Shown: positions 27,091 through 36,300, counted from the first letter of the stretch. The stretch: 64,000 nt of DNA from Sellimonas catena (GCF_045063725.1 NZ_CP173695.1), one strand, 5' to 3'. Numbers and translations are program-made. Notes: generated from the sequence alone by a model not told the origin.

Positions 27091-27897
27091 TTAAATGATT
27101 TTCAAAAATTTCGGCTTTCTGTCTATAAATATTGTATAATACCGGAATCCGCATTCCTCCAGAATCCTTCCGGCATCCTCGTACTGGTATGCGATGTGAT
27201 CCGGCTGATGGGCATCAGATCCCACTGTGATGATCTCTCCGCCAAGCTCTCTGTAACGCCTGATAATCTCCGGGTACGGATGACAGAATCCAAGTTTGTA
27301 CTTAAAGCCTGCCATGTTCATCTCGATTCCCTTTCCGTGTTCAATCAGCCATCGCAGGATTTCATCAATCAGGTCTGAATAGTTTTTCCAGTTGTAATCT
27401 CTTGCCTGGTTTCTGCCGTACCGCACGATATAGTCCATATGGCCGAGCACATCGAAATCCTGTATGATCCGTATGTTTTCCCATGTCTCTACAAATGATT
27501 TTTCATATACTTCCGCGTCTGAACGGGTTGCGAACAGTACCCGGTTATACGGATCTCTCCCCTCCACAACATGTGTGCTTCCGATCACAAAGTCAAAGGG
27601 ATAGGAGGCTGTAAAATTCCGATAGTATTCTCCCAGATGCTGCTGAAATCCGATTTCCACCCCAAGTCCGACGGAAATCTGATCTTTGAATTTCTCTTTT
27701 AACTCCTGGATTGCCGGTATATAGCGGTCCATGTCAATCCGGAACTGCTGGTCGTCTTCCGGATAATCCCAGTCCTGATGGTCTGTAATACAGATCTGTT
27801 TTAATCCTTTTCTGACTGCGCCAAGCGCCATCGATTCCGGAGATGCGTCCGAATCCGATGAAAAATTCGTGTGCATGTGATAATCTGCTGTGATCAT
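27091..27897 (-). CDS. PHP-domain phosphoesterase, histidinol-phosphatase type
   Basis: The 268-residue protein has PHP metal motifs: DYHMHTNFSSDS at the N-terminus, ITDHQDWDYPE, GLGVEIGF, VIGSTHVV, LGHMDYIVRYG and VGSDAHQPDHIA at the C-terminus. This is the pattern of the HisK-type histidinol-phosphatases. It is the last gene of the rrf2-nifS-nifU-mnmA operon, 17 bp after mnmA. No other histidine genes are near, so a broader phosphoesterase role is also possible. Confidence 0.85.
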   Translation of the reverse strand: MITADYHMHTNFSSDSDASPESMALGAVRKGLKQICITDHQDWDYPEDDQQFRIDMDRYIPAIQELKEKFKDQISVGLGVEIGFQQHLGEYYRNFTASYPFDFVIGSTHVVEGRDPYNRVLFATRSDAEVYEKSFVETWENIRIIQDFDVLGHMDYIVRYGRNQARDYNWKNYSDLIDEILRWLIEHGKGIEMNMAGFKYKLGFCHPYPEIIRRYRELGGEIITVGSDAHQPDHIAYQYEDAGRILEECGFRYYTIFIDRKPKFLKII

Positions 27898-27914
27898 ACT
27901 TTCTCCTTCCCGTA

Positions 27915-28967
27915 TCAGATGATACGTCCTCCGCCAAGAATATAGCCGTCACTGTAGAGAACCAGTGCCTGTCCCGGTGTCACCGCCCGCTGAGGTTCTT
28001 CAAATGTACAGGTGATTTCGTCATCCCCTGTCTTCTGGATCGTACACCAGCCACCCCGGTGGTTGTAACGGATTTTGGCGAAGATCCTCTTTCCTTCCAG
28101 TTCCTTAAAGTCTGCCGCTCCCATTGGATTGAGCAGGCGTGCCTTCACTTCCCGTTTCAGTGACTCTTCATCATTTCCAAGTACCACTTCGTTTGTCTCC
28201 GGACGGATCGCAAGGACAAAAACCGGATAACCAAGGGCCACTCCAAGTCCTTTTCTCTGTCCTACCGTGTAATGGATAATTCCTTTGTGCTTCCCGAGAA
28301 TGTTGCCGTTTACATCGACAAAATTTCCCTCTTTTGGTTCCTGCCCGGTATGGCTTTTGATAAAGGATGCATAGTCTCCATCCGGAATGAAGCAGATATC
28401 CTGGCTGTCCGCTTTCTGTGCCACGGAAATTCCTGCTTTTGCCGCAATTTCACGGATCGTATCCTTTTCATACTTTCCGACCGGCATCCGGGTGTGTGCC
28501 AGCTGCTCCTGTGTCAGGTTGTAAAGCGCATACGTCTGGTCTTTTCTGGAAACGTCCGCATTTGCCACTGCGTAACGTCCGTTTGGAAGCTTCACAATAT
28601 TCGCATAATGCCCGGTGGCAATCAGGTCTGCCCCGATTTCTTTCGCCCATCCGAGAAGGGCCTCCCACTTTACAAACCGGTTACAGACAACACACGGATT
28701 CGGCGTCCGGCCTTCCAGATATTCTCTACAGAAATAGTCCATGACATTGGACTTGAACTGATTCCTGAAGTCCACCGTGTAATGCGGAATCCCGATCTCG
28801 TCTGCTACCTTTTTGGCATCTTTGGACGGATCCTGTCCGCACTGCACTTCATCGCACGTGATCATTGTCACGCCGGTTACATCGTATCCTTCCTCTTTCA
28901 GCAGATATGCCGCTGCGGAAGAATCGACTCCCCCGGACATGCCGATGACGATTTTTTCTTTTTTCAT
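27915..28967 (-). CDS. mnmA: tRNA-specific 2-thiouridylase MnmA
   Basis: The 350-residue protein has the PP-loop GMSGGVDSSAAAYLL, the catalytic cysteine block NPCVVCNRFVKW, TGHYANIV, DQTYALYNLTQ, the second cysteine QDICFIPDGDY and the C-terminal barrel (VGQRKGLGVALG). It inserts sulfur at C2 of U34 in tRNAs for Lys, Glu and Gln. Co-transcription with the cysteine desulfurase gene gives it a direct sulfur donor. It lies 21 bp after nifU. Confidence 0.97.
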   Translation of the reverse strand: MKKEKIVIGMSGGVDSSAAAYLLKEEGYDVTGVTMITCDEVQCGQDPSKDAKKVADEIGIPHYTVDFRNQFKSNVMDYFCREYLEGRTPNPCVVCNRFVKWEALLGWAKEIGADLIATGHYANIVKLPNGRYAVANADVSRKDQTYALYNLTQEQLAHTRMPVGKYEKDTIREIAAKAGISVAQKADSQDICFIPDGDYASFIKSHTGQEPKEGNFVDVNGNILGKHKGIIHYTVGQRKGLGVALGYPVFVLAIRPETNEVVLGNDEESLKREVKARLLNPMGAADFKELEGKRIFAKIRYNHRGGWCTIQKTGDDEITCTFEEPQRAVTPGQALVLYSDGYILGGGRII

Positions 28968-28988
28968 GCTTTCTTCCTCAAATCTGTT

Positions 28989-29432
28989 TTAATATTCCTC
29001 TTCTTCCTCTTCTTCACCTTCATGAATATCGGACTTTGGCTTTTCGAGACCTTCGATCTCAATACCGTTTTTCTGTGCGTAATCCCACAGTGCTGCGTGG
29101 ATCGCTTCCTCCGCCAGAAGGGAGCAGTGCACTTTAACCGGCGGCAGTCCGTCCAGAGCCTCCATCACGGCTTTGTTTGTCACCTGCATTGCTTCCTGAA
29201 TGTTTTTCCCTTTTACAAGTTCCGTTGCCATGCTGCTTGTCGCGACAGCCGCGCCACATCCAAAAGTCTTAAATTTCACGTCCCGGATGATCTGGTTTTC
29301 ATCGATGTCCAGATAGATTCTCATGATATCCCCGCATTTTGCGTTTCCGACTGTTCCGACGCCGCTTGCCCCTTCAATTTCTCCCATGTTTCTTGGATGC
29401 TGAAAATGATCCATTACTTTTTCTGAATACAT
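28989..29432 (-). CDS. nifU: Iron-sulfur cluster scaffold protein (IscU/NifU N-terminal type)
   Basis: The 147-residue protein has the three conserved scaffold cysteines in NAKCGDIM, KTFGCGAAVATSS and VHCSLLAEEA, with the N-terminal YSEKVMDHFQHPRNMG block. It ends in a run of glutamates before a final tyrosine, an acidic tail not needed for the fold. It would receive sulfur from the adjacent NifS-type desulfurase and build clusters. It is 31 bp downstream of nifS. Confidence 0.95.
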   Translation of the reverse strand: MYSEKVMDHFQHPRNMGEIEGASGVGTVGNAKCGDIMRIYLDIDENQIIRDVKFKTFGCGAAVATSSMATELVKGKNIQEAMQVTNKAVMEALDGLPPVKVHCSLLAEEAIHAALWDYAQKNGIEIEGLEKPKSDIHEGEEEEEEEY

Positions 29433-29463
29433 ATGTTTCCTCCTAAGTTCAATCCGTTCTTTT

Positions 29464-30648
29464 TTATTTTGCCTGTTTCTTTATAAAATCTTCGTAAAGC
29501 GGAGACATGTTTCTGAGATTTTCAATGATCTGTTTCAGATTCTCCACCACGTAGTCTATGTCTTCTTTTGTAATTTCCTCGTTTAATGTCAGTCTCAGTG
29601 AACCGTGCGCAATCTCGTGCGGAAGTCCGATGGCGAGCAGCACATGGGACGGGTCCAGAGAGCCGGATGTGCACGCAGAACCGCTGGAGCCGCAGATACC
29701 TGCCATATCAAGGCTTAACAGCATGGACTCGCCTTCGATAAAGCGGAAGCTGAAGTTTGCATTGTTTGGAAGCCGGTCTGCCGGATGTCCGTTTAACTTC
29801 GTATACGGAATTTCTTTGAGTACACGGTCAATCAGATAATCCCGGACTTCTTTCTCTTTGGATGTTCTCTCTTCCATCGTACGGACAGCCCGTTCCACTG
29901 CAGTTCCAAGTCCGACAATCCCGGGAACATTTTCGGTTCCGGCACGGCGTTTTCTCTCCTGCGCTCCGCCATGGATGAAGTTTTTCAGACGGAGTCCTTT
30001 ACGGATATATAAAAATCCGATCCCTTTCGGTCCATTGAGCTTGTGTCCGCTTGCGCTTAACATGTCGATATTCAGGTCGTCTACCTGTATCGGAATCTGT
30101 CCAAACGCCTGCACTGCATCGGTATGGAATAAAATTCCGTGTTCCTTTGCAATCGCTCCGATCTCTCTGACCGGTTCGATCGTTCCGATCTCATTGTTCG
30201 CAAACATGATGGAGATCAGAATCGTATCCGGACGGATGGCTTTTTTCAGCTCTTCCAGATCTACCACTCCGTTTTCATCCACGTTCAGGTATGTCACTTC
30301 AAATCCATGCTTTTCCAGATATTCACATGTATGAAGCACTGCATGATGCTCAATTTTGGATGTGATAATATGCTTTCCTTTTGACTCATATGCCTCTGCC
30401 GCAGCCTTGATTGCCCAGTTGTCGCTCTCTGTTCCGCCGGCTGTAAAGTAGATCTCATTTGCCTTGGCTCCAATGGCATCCGCAATGATCTCTCTCTGCT
30501 TTGTCACTGCCTCTTTACTCTTTGCCGCAAAACTGTATACGCTGGACGGGTTTCCGTAATATTCTGAAAAATACGGGAGCATTGCTTCCACAACTTCCGG
30601 CGCCGTCTTTGTCGTCGCCGCATTATCTAAATAGATCAATTTACTCAT
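29464..30648 (-). CDS. nifS: Cysteine desulfurase (NifS/IscS type)
   Basis: The 394-residue PLP enzyme has YLDNAATTKTAPEV at the start, FTAGGTESDNWAIK, EHHAVLHTCEYL, HTDAVQAFGQI and the PLP lysine in SASGHKLNGPKGIG. The catalytic cysteine lies in the loop SSGSACTSGSLDPSHVL. It takes sulfur from cysteine for the NifU scaffold and for MnmA. Its start overlaps the end of the Rrf2 regulator gene by 8 bp, so expression is coupled. Confidence 0.97.
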   Translation of the reverse strand: MSKLIYLDNAATTKTAPEVVEAMLPYFSEYYGNPSSVYSFAAKSKEAVTKQREIIADAIGAKANEIYFTAGGTESDNWAIKAAAEAYESKGKHIITSKIEHHAVLHTCEYLEKHGFEVTYLNVDENGVVDLEELKKAIRPDTILISIMFANNEIGTIEPVREIGAIAKEHGILFHTDAVQAFGQIPIQVDDLNIDMLSASGHKLNGPKGIGFLYIRKGLRLKNFIHGGAQERKRRAGTENVPGIVGLGTAVERAVRTMEERTSKEKEVRDYLIDRVLKEIPYTKLNGHPADRLPNNANFSFRFIEGESMLLSLDMAGICGSSGSACTSGSLDPSHVLLAIGLPHEIAHGSLRLTLNEEITKEDIDYVVENLKQIIENLRNMSPLYEDFIKKQAK

Positions 30649-31144
30649 TGTCTTCTTCCTTTCTCTTCTCTTTTCTGGAACTTCCGCACAGTGCCTCCGG
30701 CTGAATCTCCTTCCGGCAACGGGCTTTATTTTTTCTGCTTTCTTCTACAAGCTGATCCAGATAAATGCCGTCTACTGTCGTGCGGATGCTTTCGTTGATC
30801 TTCTGCCAGACATATTTTGTGGCACAGATATCCTGAGCCTGGCAGGACTCGTCCGCATGAAAAGCGGCGCAGGTCACTGCCTCAAGGCTTCCCTCCAGCG
30901 CCCGCAGAATGTCTCCAACCGAGATCTTTCCGGCATCTCCATGGATGATATATCCTCCTCCGGCGCCCCGGATGCTCTCCACAAGCCCCGCTTTTTTCAG
31001 CTTTGCCATCAACTGTTCCAGATATCGTTCTGAAATTCCTTGACGCTGTGAAATACTGGCGATCGAGACAGGCTCCGCCTCTGAAAATTCTGCAAGATCG
31101 ATCATCGCCCGCAGCCCATATCTTCCCTTAGTTGATAATTTCAC
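30641..31144 (-). CDS. Rrf2-family transcriptional regulator (IscR/CymR-like)
   Basis: The 167-residue protein starts MKLSTKGRYGLRAMIDLAEF, the classic Rrf2 winged-helix opening, with ISQRQGISERYLEQLMAKLKKAGLV and RGAGGGYIIHG. Three cysteines follow (CAAFHADESC and CQAQDIC), similar to but spaced differently from the IscR cluster-binding site. The C-terminal tail is highly charged. As first gene of the sulfur operon it probably senses Fe-S or cysteine status and represses its own promoter, where inverted repeats overlap the -10. Confidence 0.92.
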   Translation of the reverse strand: MKLSTKGRYGLRAMIDLAEFSEAEPVSIASISQRQGISERYLEQLMAKLKKAGLVESIRGAGGGYIIHGDAGKISVGDILRALEGSLEAVTCAAFHADESCQAQDICATKYVWQKINESIRTTVDGIYLDQLVEESRKNKARCRKEIQPEALCGSSRKEKRKEEDNE

Positions 31145-31160
31145 ACTGTCACCTCTTTTA

Positions 31161-31220
31161 ATCCTACTTTTTTACTAGGGTTTCCTTTTGTAGGATAGCA
31201 TCCGGATCTGGTTCTGTCAA
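31161..31220 (-). promoter_or_regulatory. Promoter and putative Rrf2 operator of the sulfur operon
   Basis: Minus-strand -35 TTGACA (31215-31220), 17-bp spacer, -10 TATCCT (31192-31197). The inverted pair ATCCTAC/GTAGGAT spans 31161-31196, and a nested CCTA-N9-TAGG repeat lies downstream of the -10. A CTAGTAAAAA core occurs here on the minus strand and again on the plus strand near 31241. Confidence 0.65.
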
Positions 31221-31223
31221 CCC

Positions 31224-31237
31224 ATATTCCGGAATAT
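31224..31237. promoter_or_regulatory. 14-bp perfect palindrome in divergent promoter region
   Basis: ATATTCCGGAATAT is exactly self-complementary. It lies directly upstream of the rrf2 -35 and about 30 bp before the divergent flippase gene, a likely protein-binding site. Confidence 0.5.
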
Positions 31238-31267
31238 CATACTAGTAAAAACAAAGTCAGGTATCTT

Positions 31268-32602
31268 ATGCATCTTTCCACCCGAAAAAAAATCTTTTTA
31301 AAAGGAGCCTTTGTGCTGACTTTTGTCGGTCTGGTCACGCGTGTGATCGGATTTTTCTTCCGTATTTTTTTAAGCCGTGCGTTTGGCACAGAAGGAATCG
31401 GTATCTATCATCTGATTTTTCCTGTCTTTGCACTTTGTATCTCTTTGTCGGCCGCCGGAATCGAAACCTCCCTCTCCCGTCTGACCGCCCGGTACACTTC
31501 TCTTGGCAGACCGGAACTTGCAAAGGTATCCTTCCAGATGGCTCTTCTTCTGTCTGCCGGCATGTCTTTGATCTGTACTGCGCTCATCCAGATTTTCGCG
31601 CATGATATTGCAGTTTCGGCTTTAGGCGATGTACGCTGTGAACCGCTTTTAAAAGTCATGTCCTACGCGCTCCCTTTTGCCAGTGTCCATTCCTGCATCT
31701 GCGGATACTCCCTCGGGCTCAAGCAGACACGGATTCCCGGCATTTCACAGCTCGCTGAACAATGCACCCGTGTCCTCGGCGTCTACCTCCTCTATACCGC
31801 CGCCATACAGGAATCCGGGCAGGCCGGAATCATCCTTGCCGTCTGCGGACTGGTCATTGGAGAAATTGCAGGTGCCTTCTACAGCATTTTTGCCGTCCGG
31901 CGGATTCTTTATACAAAAAAGGCTGCACAGAAATGCAGTGTTTCCTGCTATGCCGGGTGTCTTGGCGATATTTTAAAACATGCCGTACCTATCACGGCCA
32001 ACCGGATTTCTTTGAATATCCTTCAGAGCATCGAGGTCGTTTCCATTCCAAAGTGCCTCATGCTTTACGGCTTCTCCCGCTCCGCCGCCCTGAGCCATTA
32101 CGGAATCCTGAACGGGATCGCCATGCCCTGTATTTTATTTCCGTCTGCCATCACCAATTCGATCTCCATGATGATGCTCCCCACTGTGGCCGAGATTCAG
32201 GCGGCAAGCCAGAACCGGACTCTGAGGCAGCTGATCCGGAAGGTAAGTATCTCCTGCCTTCTGCTTGGTTTTTTCTGTACCTGCGGCTTTCTTCTGACCG
32301 CGGACTTTCTCGGCTCCTTTGTCTTTCAAAGTCCGGAGGCCGCCTCCTACATACGGGTGCTGGCTTTTATCTGCCCGTTTCTCTATACAAATTCGACCTA
32401 CATCAGTATGCTGAACGGGCTGGGACATACCGGTCTGGCCTTTCTGATTAATTTTACCGGCCTGTGCATCCGGATTGCCGGTGTCTTCTTTCTGATCCCA
32501 CAGACCGGAATCAGCGGATATCTGACCGGTCTCCTCTCAAGCCAGATTTTCGTATTCCTGGCATCTGTCCGGGTACTCTTCCGTACCGTACAGCGCACAT
32601 GA
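31268..32602 (+). CDS. SpoVB-like polysaccharide/lipid flippase (MOP superfamily)
   Basis: The 444-residue membrane protein has about twelve spans and the SpoVB/MurJ-like opening FLKGAFVLTFVGLVTRVIGF. It also has LSRAFGTEGIGIYHLIFPVF and the ETSLSRLTARY block. The family moves lipid-linked oligosaccharides across the membrane; SpoVB acts in spore cortex formation. It is transcribed divergently from the Rrf2 regulator and converges on spoIIM, supporting a sporulation context. The ribosome binding site (CAGGT) is weak. A general lipid-II-type flippase cannot be excluded. Confidence 0.82.
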   Translation: MHLSTRKKIFLKGAFVLTFVGLVTRVIGFFFRIFLSRAFGTEGIGIYHLIFPVFALCISLSAAGIETSLSRLTARYTSLGRPELAKVSFQMALLLSAGMSLICTALIQIFAHDIAVSALGDVRCEPLLKVMSYALPFASVHSCICGYSLGLKQTRIPGISQLAEQCTRVLGVYLLYTAAIQESGQAGIILAVCGLVIGEIAGAFYSIFAVRRILYTKKAAQKCSVSCYAGCLGDILKHAVPITANRISLNILQSIEVVSIPKCLMLYGFSRSAALSHYGILNGIAMPCILFPSAITNSISMMMLPTVAEIQAASQNRTLRQLIRKVSISCLLLGFFCTCGFLLTADFLGSFVFQSPEAASYIRVLAFICPFLYTNSTYISMLNGLGHTGLAFLINFTGLCIRIAGVFFLIPQTGISGYLTGLLSSQIFVFLASVRVLFRTVQRT

Positions 32603-32630
32603 ACCGGCAGGTAAAATAATTTTGTACATC

Positions 32631-32684
32631 AAAAAGACAGCTTAAATTCCTTTTCCCGGGAACTTAAGCTGTCTTCTTTATTTT
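32631..32684. terminator. Bidirectional terminator between flippase and spoIIM
   Basis: An 11-bp perfect stem (32635-32645 with 32664-32674) has T-rich flanks on both strands, serving the two convergent genes. Confidence 0.85.
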
Positions 32685-32696
32685 TCTTCTGTCTTT

Positions 32697-33236
32697 TTAC
32701 AATGTATCCAGAAACATCTGCATCAAAATCGGATTGACATACGCTTCCGTAATCAGTCCTGCCGTCATAAAAACAAGTACCGCGAAGGTCTTTCCCATAT
32801 TCCATCTGGCCTGCGGAAAAATGAAAAAATGCCACAGAACAATCAGATAGGCCAGTGCGTAAAAAAGGAACTGCGGCACCATCGCAATCACCCAGAACAC
32901 AATACCCTGAATTCCCATATTCAGAATCCCCGCACACACAATTGTTCCGGTCGAAAAACCGGCCCAGACAAATACTGCAACGGTGGCAATCCTTCTGACC
33001 CTGGTCTGTCCCAAAAACACGATCAGAAGCAGCGGGATAAGGCGGATACCACACAAGTACAGGATATATTCTCCTGCTTCAATTTCCGATTGCGCATACT
33101 GTTTTAGAAAATACGGGTTGAAGATACCTGATGTGGTCACGTAATCTTTCACTGTCAGATTGGCAAATAAGATTCCTCCGATAAACCCTGCCATAAATGC
33201 TGCTGCAAAATACTGCTTTGCTCTTTCTATTCTCAC
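32697..33236 (-). CDS. spoIIM: Stage II sporulation protein M
   Basis: The 179-residue protein starts with GTG at 33236, eight bases after AGGAGG. It has about five membrane spans and the SpoIIM/DUF95-type pattern: FIGGILFANL near the N-terminus, then a short soluble segment and closely spaced helices ending with ITEAYVNP. SpoIIM is part of the DMP complex that drives engulfment and septal peptidoglycan breakdown. It follows a Nudix hydrolase gene, an order frequent in clostridia. Confidence 0.8.
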   Translation of the reverse strand: MRIERAKQYFAAAFMAGFIGGILFANLTVKDYVTTSGIFNPYFLKQYAQSEIEAGEYILYLCGIRLIPLLLIVFLGQTRVRRIATVAVFVWAGFSTGTIVCAGILNMGIQGIVFWVIAMVPQFLFYALAYLIVLWHFFIFPQARWNMGKTFAVLVFMTAGLITEAYVNPILMQMFLDTL

Positions 33237-33350
33237 AAGACAAGCCTCCTCATCAAACAGATACTAATACATATTCGGCTGTCCCTTTCTGTATTCACAA
33301 ATTCGTTCGAATCCGATTCCTGTCAGAAGTCAGATTTTGCACGAAGAATT

Positions 33351-33893
33351 TTAACGGCAGTATTTGGCATCGTAGGCCAGAATCGACGCAATTGTCTTGG
33401 AGTCCTCGATCTCGCCTCTAAAAATCTTTTCTTTCAGTTCTTCCACTGTATATGTTTCCAGTTCAATATATTCGTCTTCATCAAGGTGCTGGTGGGACGG
33501 AATCAGATTCCGGGCGACAAATACTTCGATCTTCTCGTTGCAGAATGCGACCGTTGTGCGGATATTGATCAGCCACTCCAGGCTGTCGCACCGATATCCG
33601 GTCTCTTCCTCCAGTTCTCTTCCCGCGCAGACAATTCCCGACTCTTCCGCATAGTCCAGTGCCCCCGCCGGAATTTCCAGCGTATAGCGGTCCAGTGCAT
33701 TCCGGTACTGCCGCACCATGACCAGTTTCCCGTCCTCTGTAACCGGAACAACTGCGGCAGCCCCTTTGTGCTTGATGAAATCCCACTCTGCCGTATTTCC
33801 ATTTGCAAATTCCATATGATCGGTATATACATCCAGAATTGCTCCTTTATATTTCAGTTCTCTTCCCACACGTCTGATATTCTCACTCATCAT
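33351..33893 (-). CDS. Nudix hydrolase, ADP-ribose pyrophosphatase type
   Basis: The 180-residue protein carries a Nudix box reading IPAGALDYAEE, then RELEEETGYR, with one residue more than the usual spacing in the first part. Upstream VVPVTEDGKLVMVRQYRNALD is typical of ADP-ribose pyrophosphatases. It would hydrolyse ADP-ribose or related nucleoside diphosphates. The start has GAGGAGG upstream and two adjacent ATGs. It lies 114 bp before spoIIM, probably in one transcript. Confidence 0.92.
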   Translation of the reverse strand: MMSENIRRVGRELKYKGAILDVYTDHMEFANGNTAEWDFIKHKGAAAVVPVTEDGKLVMVRQYRNALDRYTLEIPAGALDYAEESGIVCAGRELEEETGYRCDSLEWLINIRTTVAFCNEKIEVFVARNLIPSHQHLDEDEYIELETYTVEELKEKIFRGEIEDSKTIASILAYDAKYCR

Positions 33894-33910
33894 TACCGCC
33901 TCCTCATGAT

Positions 33911-33952
33911 AAAAGAATCCCTGACCTACTTTTCAGTAAATCAGGGATTCTT
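33911..33952 (-). terminator. Terminator after rny
   Basis: A 12-bp perfect stem (33913-33924 with 33941-33952) is followed by TTTT on the minus strand. Confidence 0.8.
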
Positions 33953-33977
33953 ACGTTTACATTATCGACTCTAATAT

Positions 33978-35531
33978 CTATTTTGCATAATCCGTGACTC
34001 TTGACTCCCGGATTACATTTACCTTAATCTGGCCCGGATATTCCAGTTCGAACTCAATCTGTTTTGAAATCTCTCTCGCCAGTAATACCATATCATCGTC
34101 TGATATTTGTTCTGGAACTACCATAACGCGAATCTCTCTTCCCGCCTGAATAGCAAAAGATTTATCGACACCTTTAAATTGGTTTGCGATATCTTCCAAC
34201 TGTTTTAACCTGTTTGTATATGTTTCCAATGTTTCACGTCTTGCACCCGGACGGGCTGCTGAAATCGTGTCAGCCGCCTGTACAACACATGCAACCAGTG
34301 ACTGCGGTTCCACATCTCCGTGATGTGCCTCTACCGCATTGATAACAACTGCTGATTCTTTATATTTTCTGCACAGATCCACACCGATCTGAATATGTGA
34401 TCCTTCCACATCGTGATCGATAGACTTTCCAATGTCATGCAGAAGTCCGGCTCTCTTTGCCACACGGACATCCAGTCCGATTTCTCCTGCAAGAAGTCCT
34501 GCAAGCTGTGCCACTTCGATAGAGTGTTTCAGCGCATTCTGTCCATAGCTTGTACGGAATTTCATACGTCCAAGCAGACGGATCAGTTCCGGATGGATAC
34601 CGTGTACGCCGACTTCCAGCGCAGCAGCTTCTCCTTCTTCCCGGATCATGGACTCCACTTCTTTCTGTGCCTTTTCAACCATCTCTTCAATTCTGGCCGG
34701 ATGAATCCGTCCGTCTACAATCAGCTTTTCCAGTGCAATCCTTGCGACTTCACGCCGGATCGGATCGAAGCCGGAAAGTACGACTGCTTCCGGTGTATCA
34801 TCGATAATCAGTTCGACACCAGTCAGTGTCTCAAGTGTACGAATATTTCTTCCCTCTCGTCCAATGATACGTCCCTTCATTTCATCACTCGGAAGCTGGA
34901 CTACCGAAATCGTCGTCTCTGCCACGTGATCCGCAGCGCACCGCTGAATCGCATTGACTACGTACTCTTTCGCTTTCTTTCCTGCTTCTTCCTTGGCCTG
35001 ATTTTCCAGCTCTTTGATCATTCTGGCTGAATCATGCTTCACATCGTCTTCAACAGTTTTTAACAGATATTCTTTTGCCTGTTCGGAGGTTAGTCCTGAG
35101 ATTCTTTCCAGTTCCTGTACTCTTTGTCTGTTTAACTCGTCCGCTTTCGCTTCACGCTCTTTGATCTGCTCTTCCTTCGCTGCAAGATTCATTTCCCGAT
35201 GTTCGACCGCGTCAGAACGCTTGTCTACCGCTTCTTCCTTTGCAAGGACGCGTTTTTCATAACGCTGAAGCTCTGCCCTGCGTTCCTTTGTCTCTTTTTC
35301 CAGTTCGTTTTTGGTCTTGATCGATTCCTCTTTCACTTCCAGAAGGGCTTCCTTTTTCGTCGTCTCAGCTTTTTTCAGTGCATCATCTATGATTTCTCTG
35401 GCTTTACTCTCTGCATTTCCAATTTTGGATTCCGCATTTTTTTTCAAGTTCGAAACCGTCACATTGTAAGTAACTGCTGCTGTTACGACAAGCGTAATCA
35501 CTACTGCAACGATAATATAGAAAATTTGCAC
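33978..35531 (-). CDS. rny: Ribonuclease Y
   Basis: The 517-residue protein has one N-terminal membrane span (residues 3-24), a long charged coiled coil (about 30-200), a KH domain with IIGREGRNIRTLE, and an HD domain with LLHDIGKSIDHD. It ends in the family tail YPGQIKVNVIRESR. It is the membrane-anchored endoribonuclease that starts mRNA decay in Firmicutes. It has its own promoter and terminator next to recA-recX. Confidence 0.97.
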   Translation of the reverse strand: MQIFYIIVAVVITLVVTAAVTYNVTVSNLKKNAESKIGNAESKAREIIDDALKKAETTKKEALLEVKEESIKTKNELEKETKERRAELQRYEKRVLAKEEAVDKRSDAVEHREMNLAAKEEQIKEREAKADELNRQRVQELERISGLTSEQAKEYLLKTVEDDVKHDSARMIKELENQAKEEAGKKAKEYVVNAIQRCAADHVAETTISVVQLPSDEMKGRIIGREGRNIRTLETLTGVELIIDDTPEAVVLSGFDPIRREVARIALEKLIVDGRIHPARIEEMVEKAQKEVESMIREEGEAAALEVGVHGIHPELIRLLGRMKFRTSYGQNALKHSIEVAQLAGLLAGEIGLDVRVAKRAGLLHDIGKSIDHDVEGSHIQIGVDLCRKYKESAVVINAVEAHHGDVEPQSLVACVVQAADTISAARPGARRETLETYTNRLKQLEDIANQFKGVDKSFAIQAGREIRVMVVPEQISDDDMVLLAREISKQIEFELEYPGQIKVNVIRESRVTDYAK

Positions 35532-35578
35532 AGGAGCACCTCCTTATTTAATTTTCATTGTACAATTACAACACTTAA

Positions 35579-35607
35579 ATTTTATACTGTTTTAACAAAT
35601 ATGTCAA
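35579..35607 (-). promoter_or_regulatory. Promoter of rny
   Basis: Minus-strand -35 TTGACA (35602-35607), 17-bp spacer, -10 TAAAAT (35579-35584). Upstream, a 9-bp stem CCGGAAGAT/ATCTTCCGG (35649-35694) spans the recX stop, without a T-run. Confidence 0.65.
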
Positions 35608-35682
35608 GCACAGACTCTTTCCTTTCGTTGAAATCGCGGAATACCGCACCGGAAGATCTTTCGGCTTTTCCGGCATTCCCGG

Positions 35683-36297
35683 CTAATCTTCCGGAAATTC
35701 CAGATTCAGCGCTTTTTTAATCTCTCCGTAGGAAAATCCTTTTCTTGCAAGATAAGCATACAGTTTCTGTTTTTCCTCCACAGAGGCGCGGGAAGGGTCA
35801 TAATGTTTTTTTCTCAGAAGGTGGCGGAGCGCCTCACCGGAATCGCTCTCCTCATAGCACCTCTCCATCATTTCGTCTACAATCTCTCCATCTATTTTCT
35901 TTCCGGAAAGCTCTGCATAGATTTCCCGTCTGCTTTTGCGTCCTTTTCTGGAAAGAATAAAACTCTCCGCATATCTTCTGTCATCCACATAGCCGAATGA
36001 CTTTACATAGCGGACAGCTTGATCCACTGTTTCCTCCGGAAAATCCTGGCGCAGAAGACGGTCCCGCAGTTCGCTCTCGGTCCTGTCCATACTTTGAAGA
36101 AGAGACATTGCCTTGCGCTTTGCCCTCTTCAGTACAATCTCCGATAATATCGTTTCTATCTGATCCTCTGTCACAGCTTCCCCGTCTTTCAGATGGCAGG
36201 AGGACAGTTCACTTTTGTATAATACAAAAGCGAACTGTCCGTCCAGATAAATCCGAAATTTTGTCTTTGTAACCGGCTCAATCCCAACCTGTCTCAT
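35683..36297 (-). CDS. recX: Regulatory protein RecX
   Basis: The 204-residue, strongly charged helical protein has RecX repeats: KRAKRKAMSLLQSMDRTESELRDRLL, then VRYVKSFGYVDDRRYAESFI. It modulates RecA filaments. It begins three bases after the recA stop, so it shares the LexA-controlled transcript. The assignment rests on the repeats plus the classical recA-recX order. Confidence 0.93.
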   Translation of the reverse strand: MRQVGIEPVTKTKFRIYLDGQFAFVLYKSELSSCHLKDGEAVTEDQIETILSEIVLKRAKRKAMSLLQSMDRTESELRDRLLRQDFPEETVDQAVRYVKSFGYVDDRRYAESFILSRKGRKSRREIYAELSGKKIDGEIVDEMMERCYEESDSGEALRHLLRKKHYDPSRASVEEKQKLYAYLARKGFSYGEIKKALNLEFPED

Positions 36298-36300
36298 CGC

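Noticed and set aside
28272..29426. Plus-strand 384-codon open frame
   Set aside because: Antisense to mnmA and nifU, both of which have all catalytic motifs.
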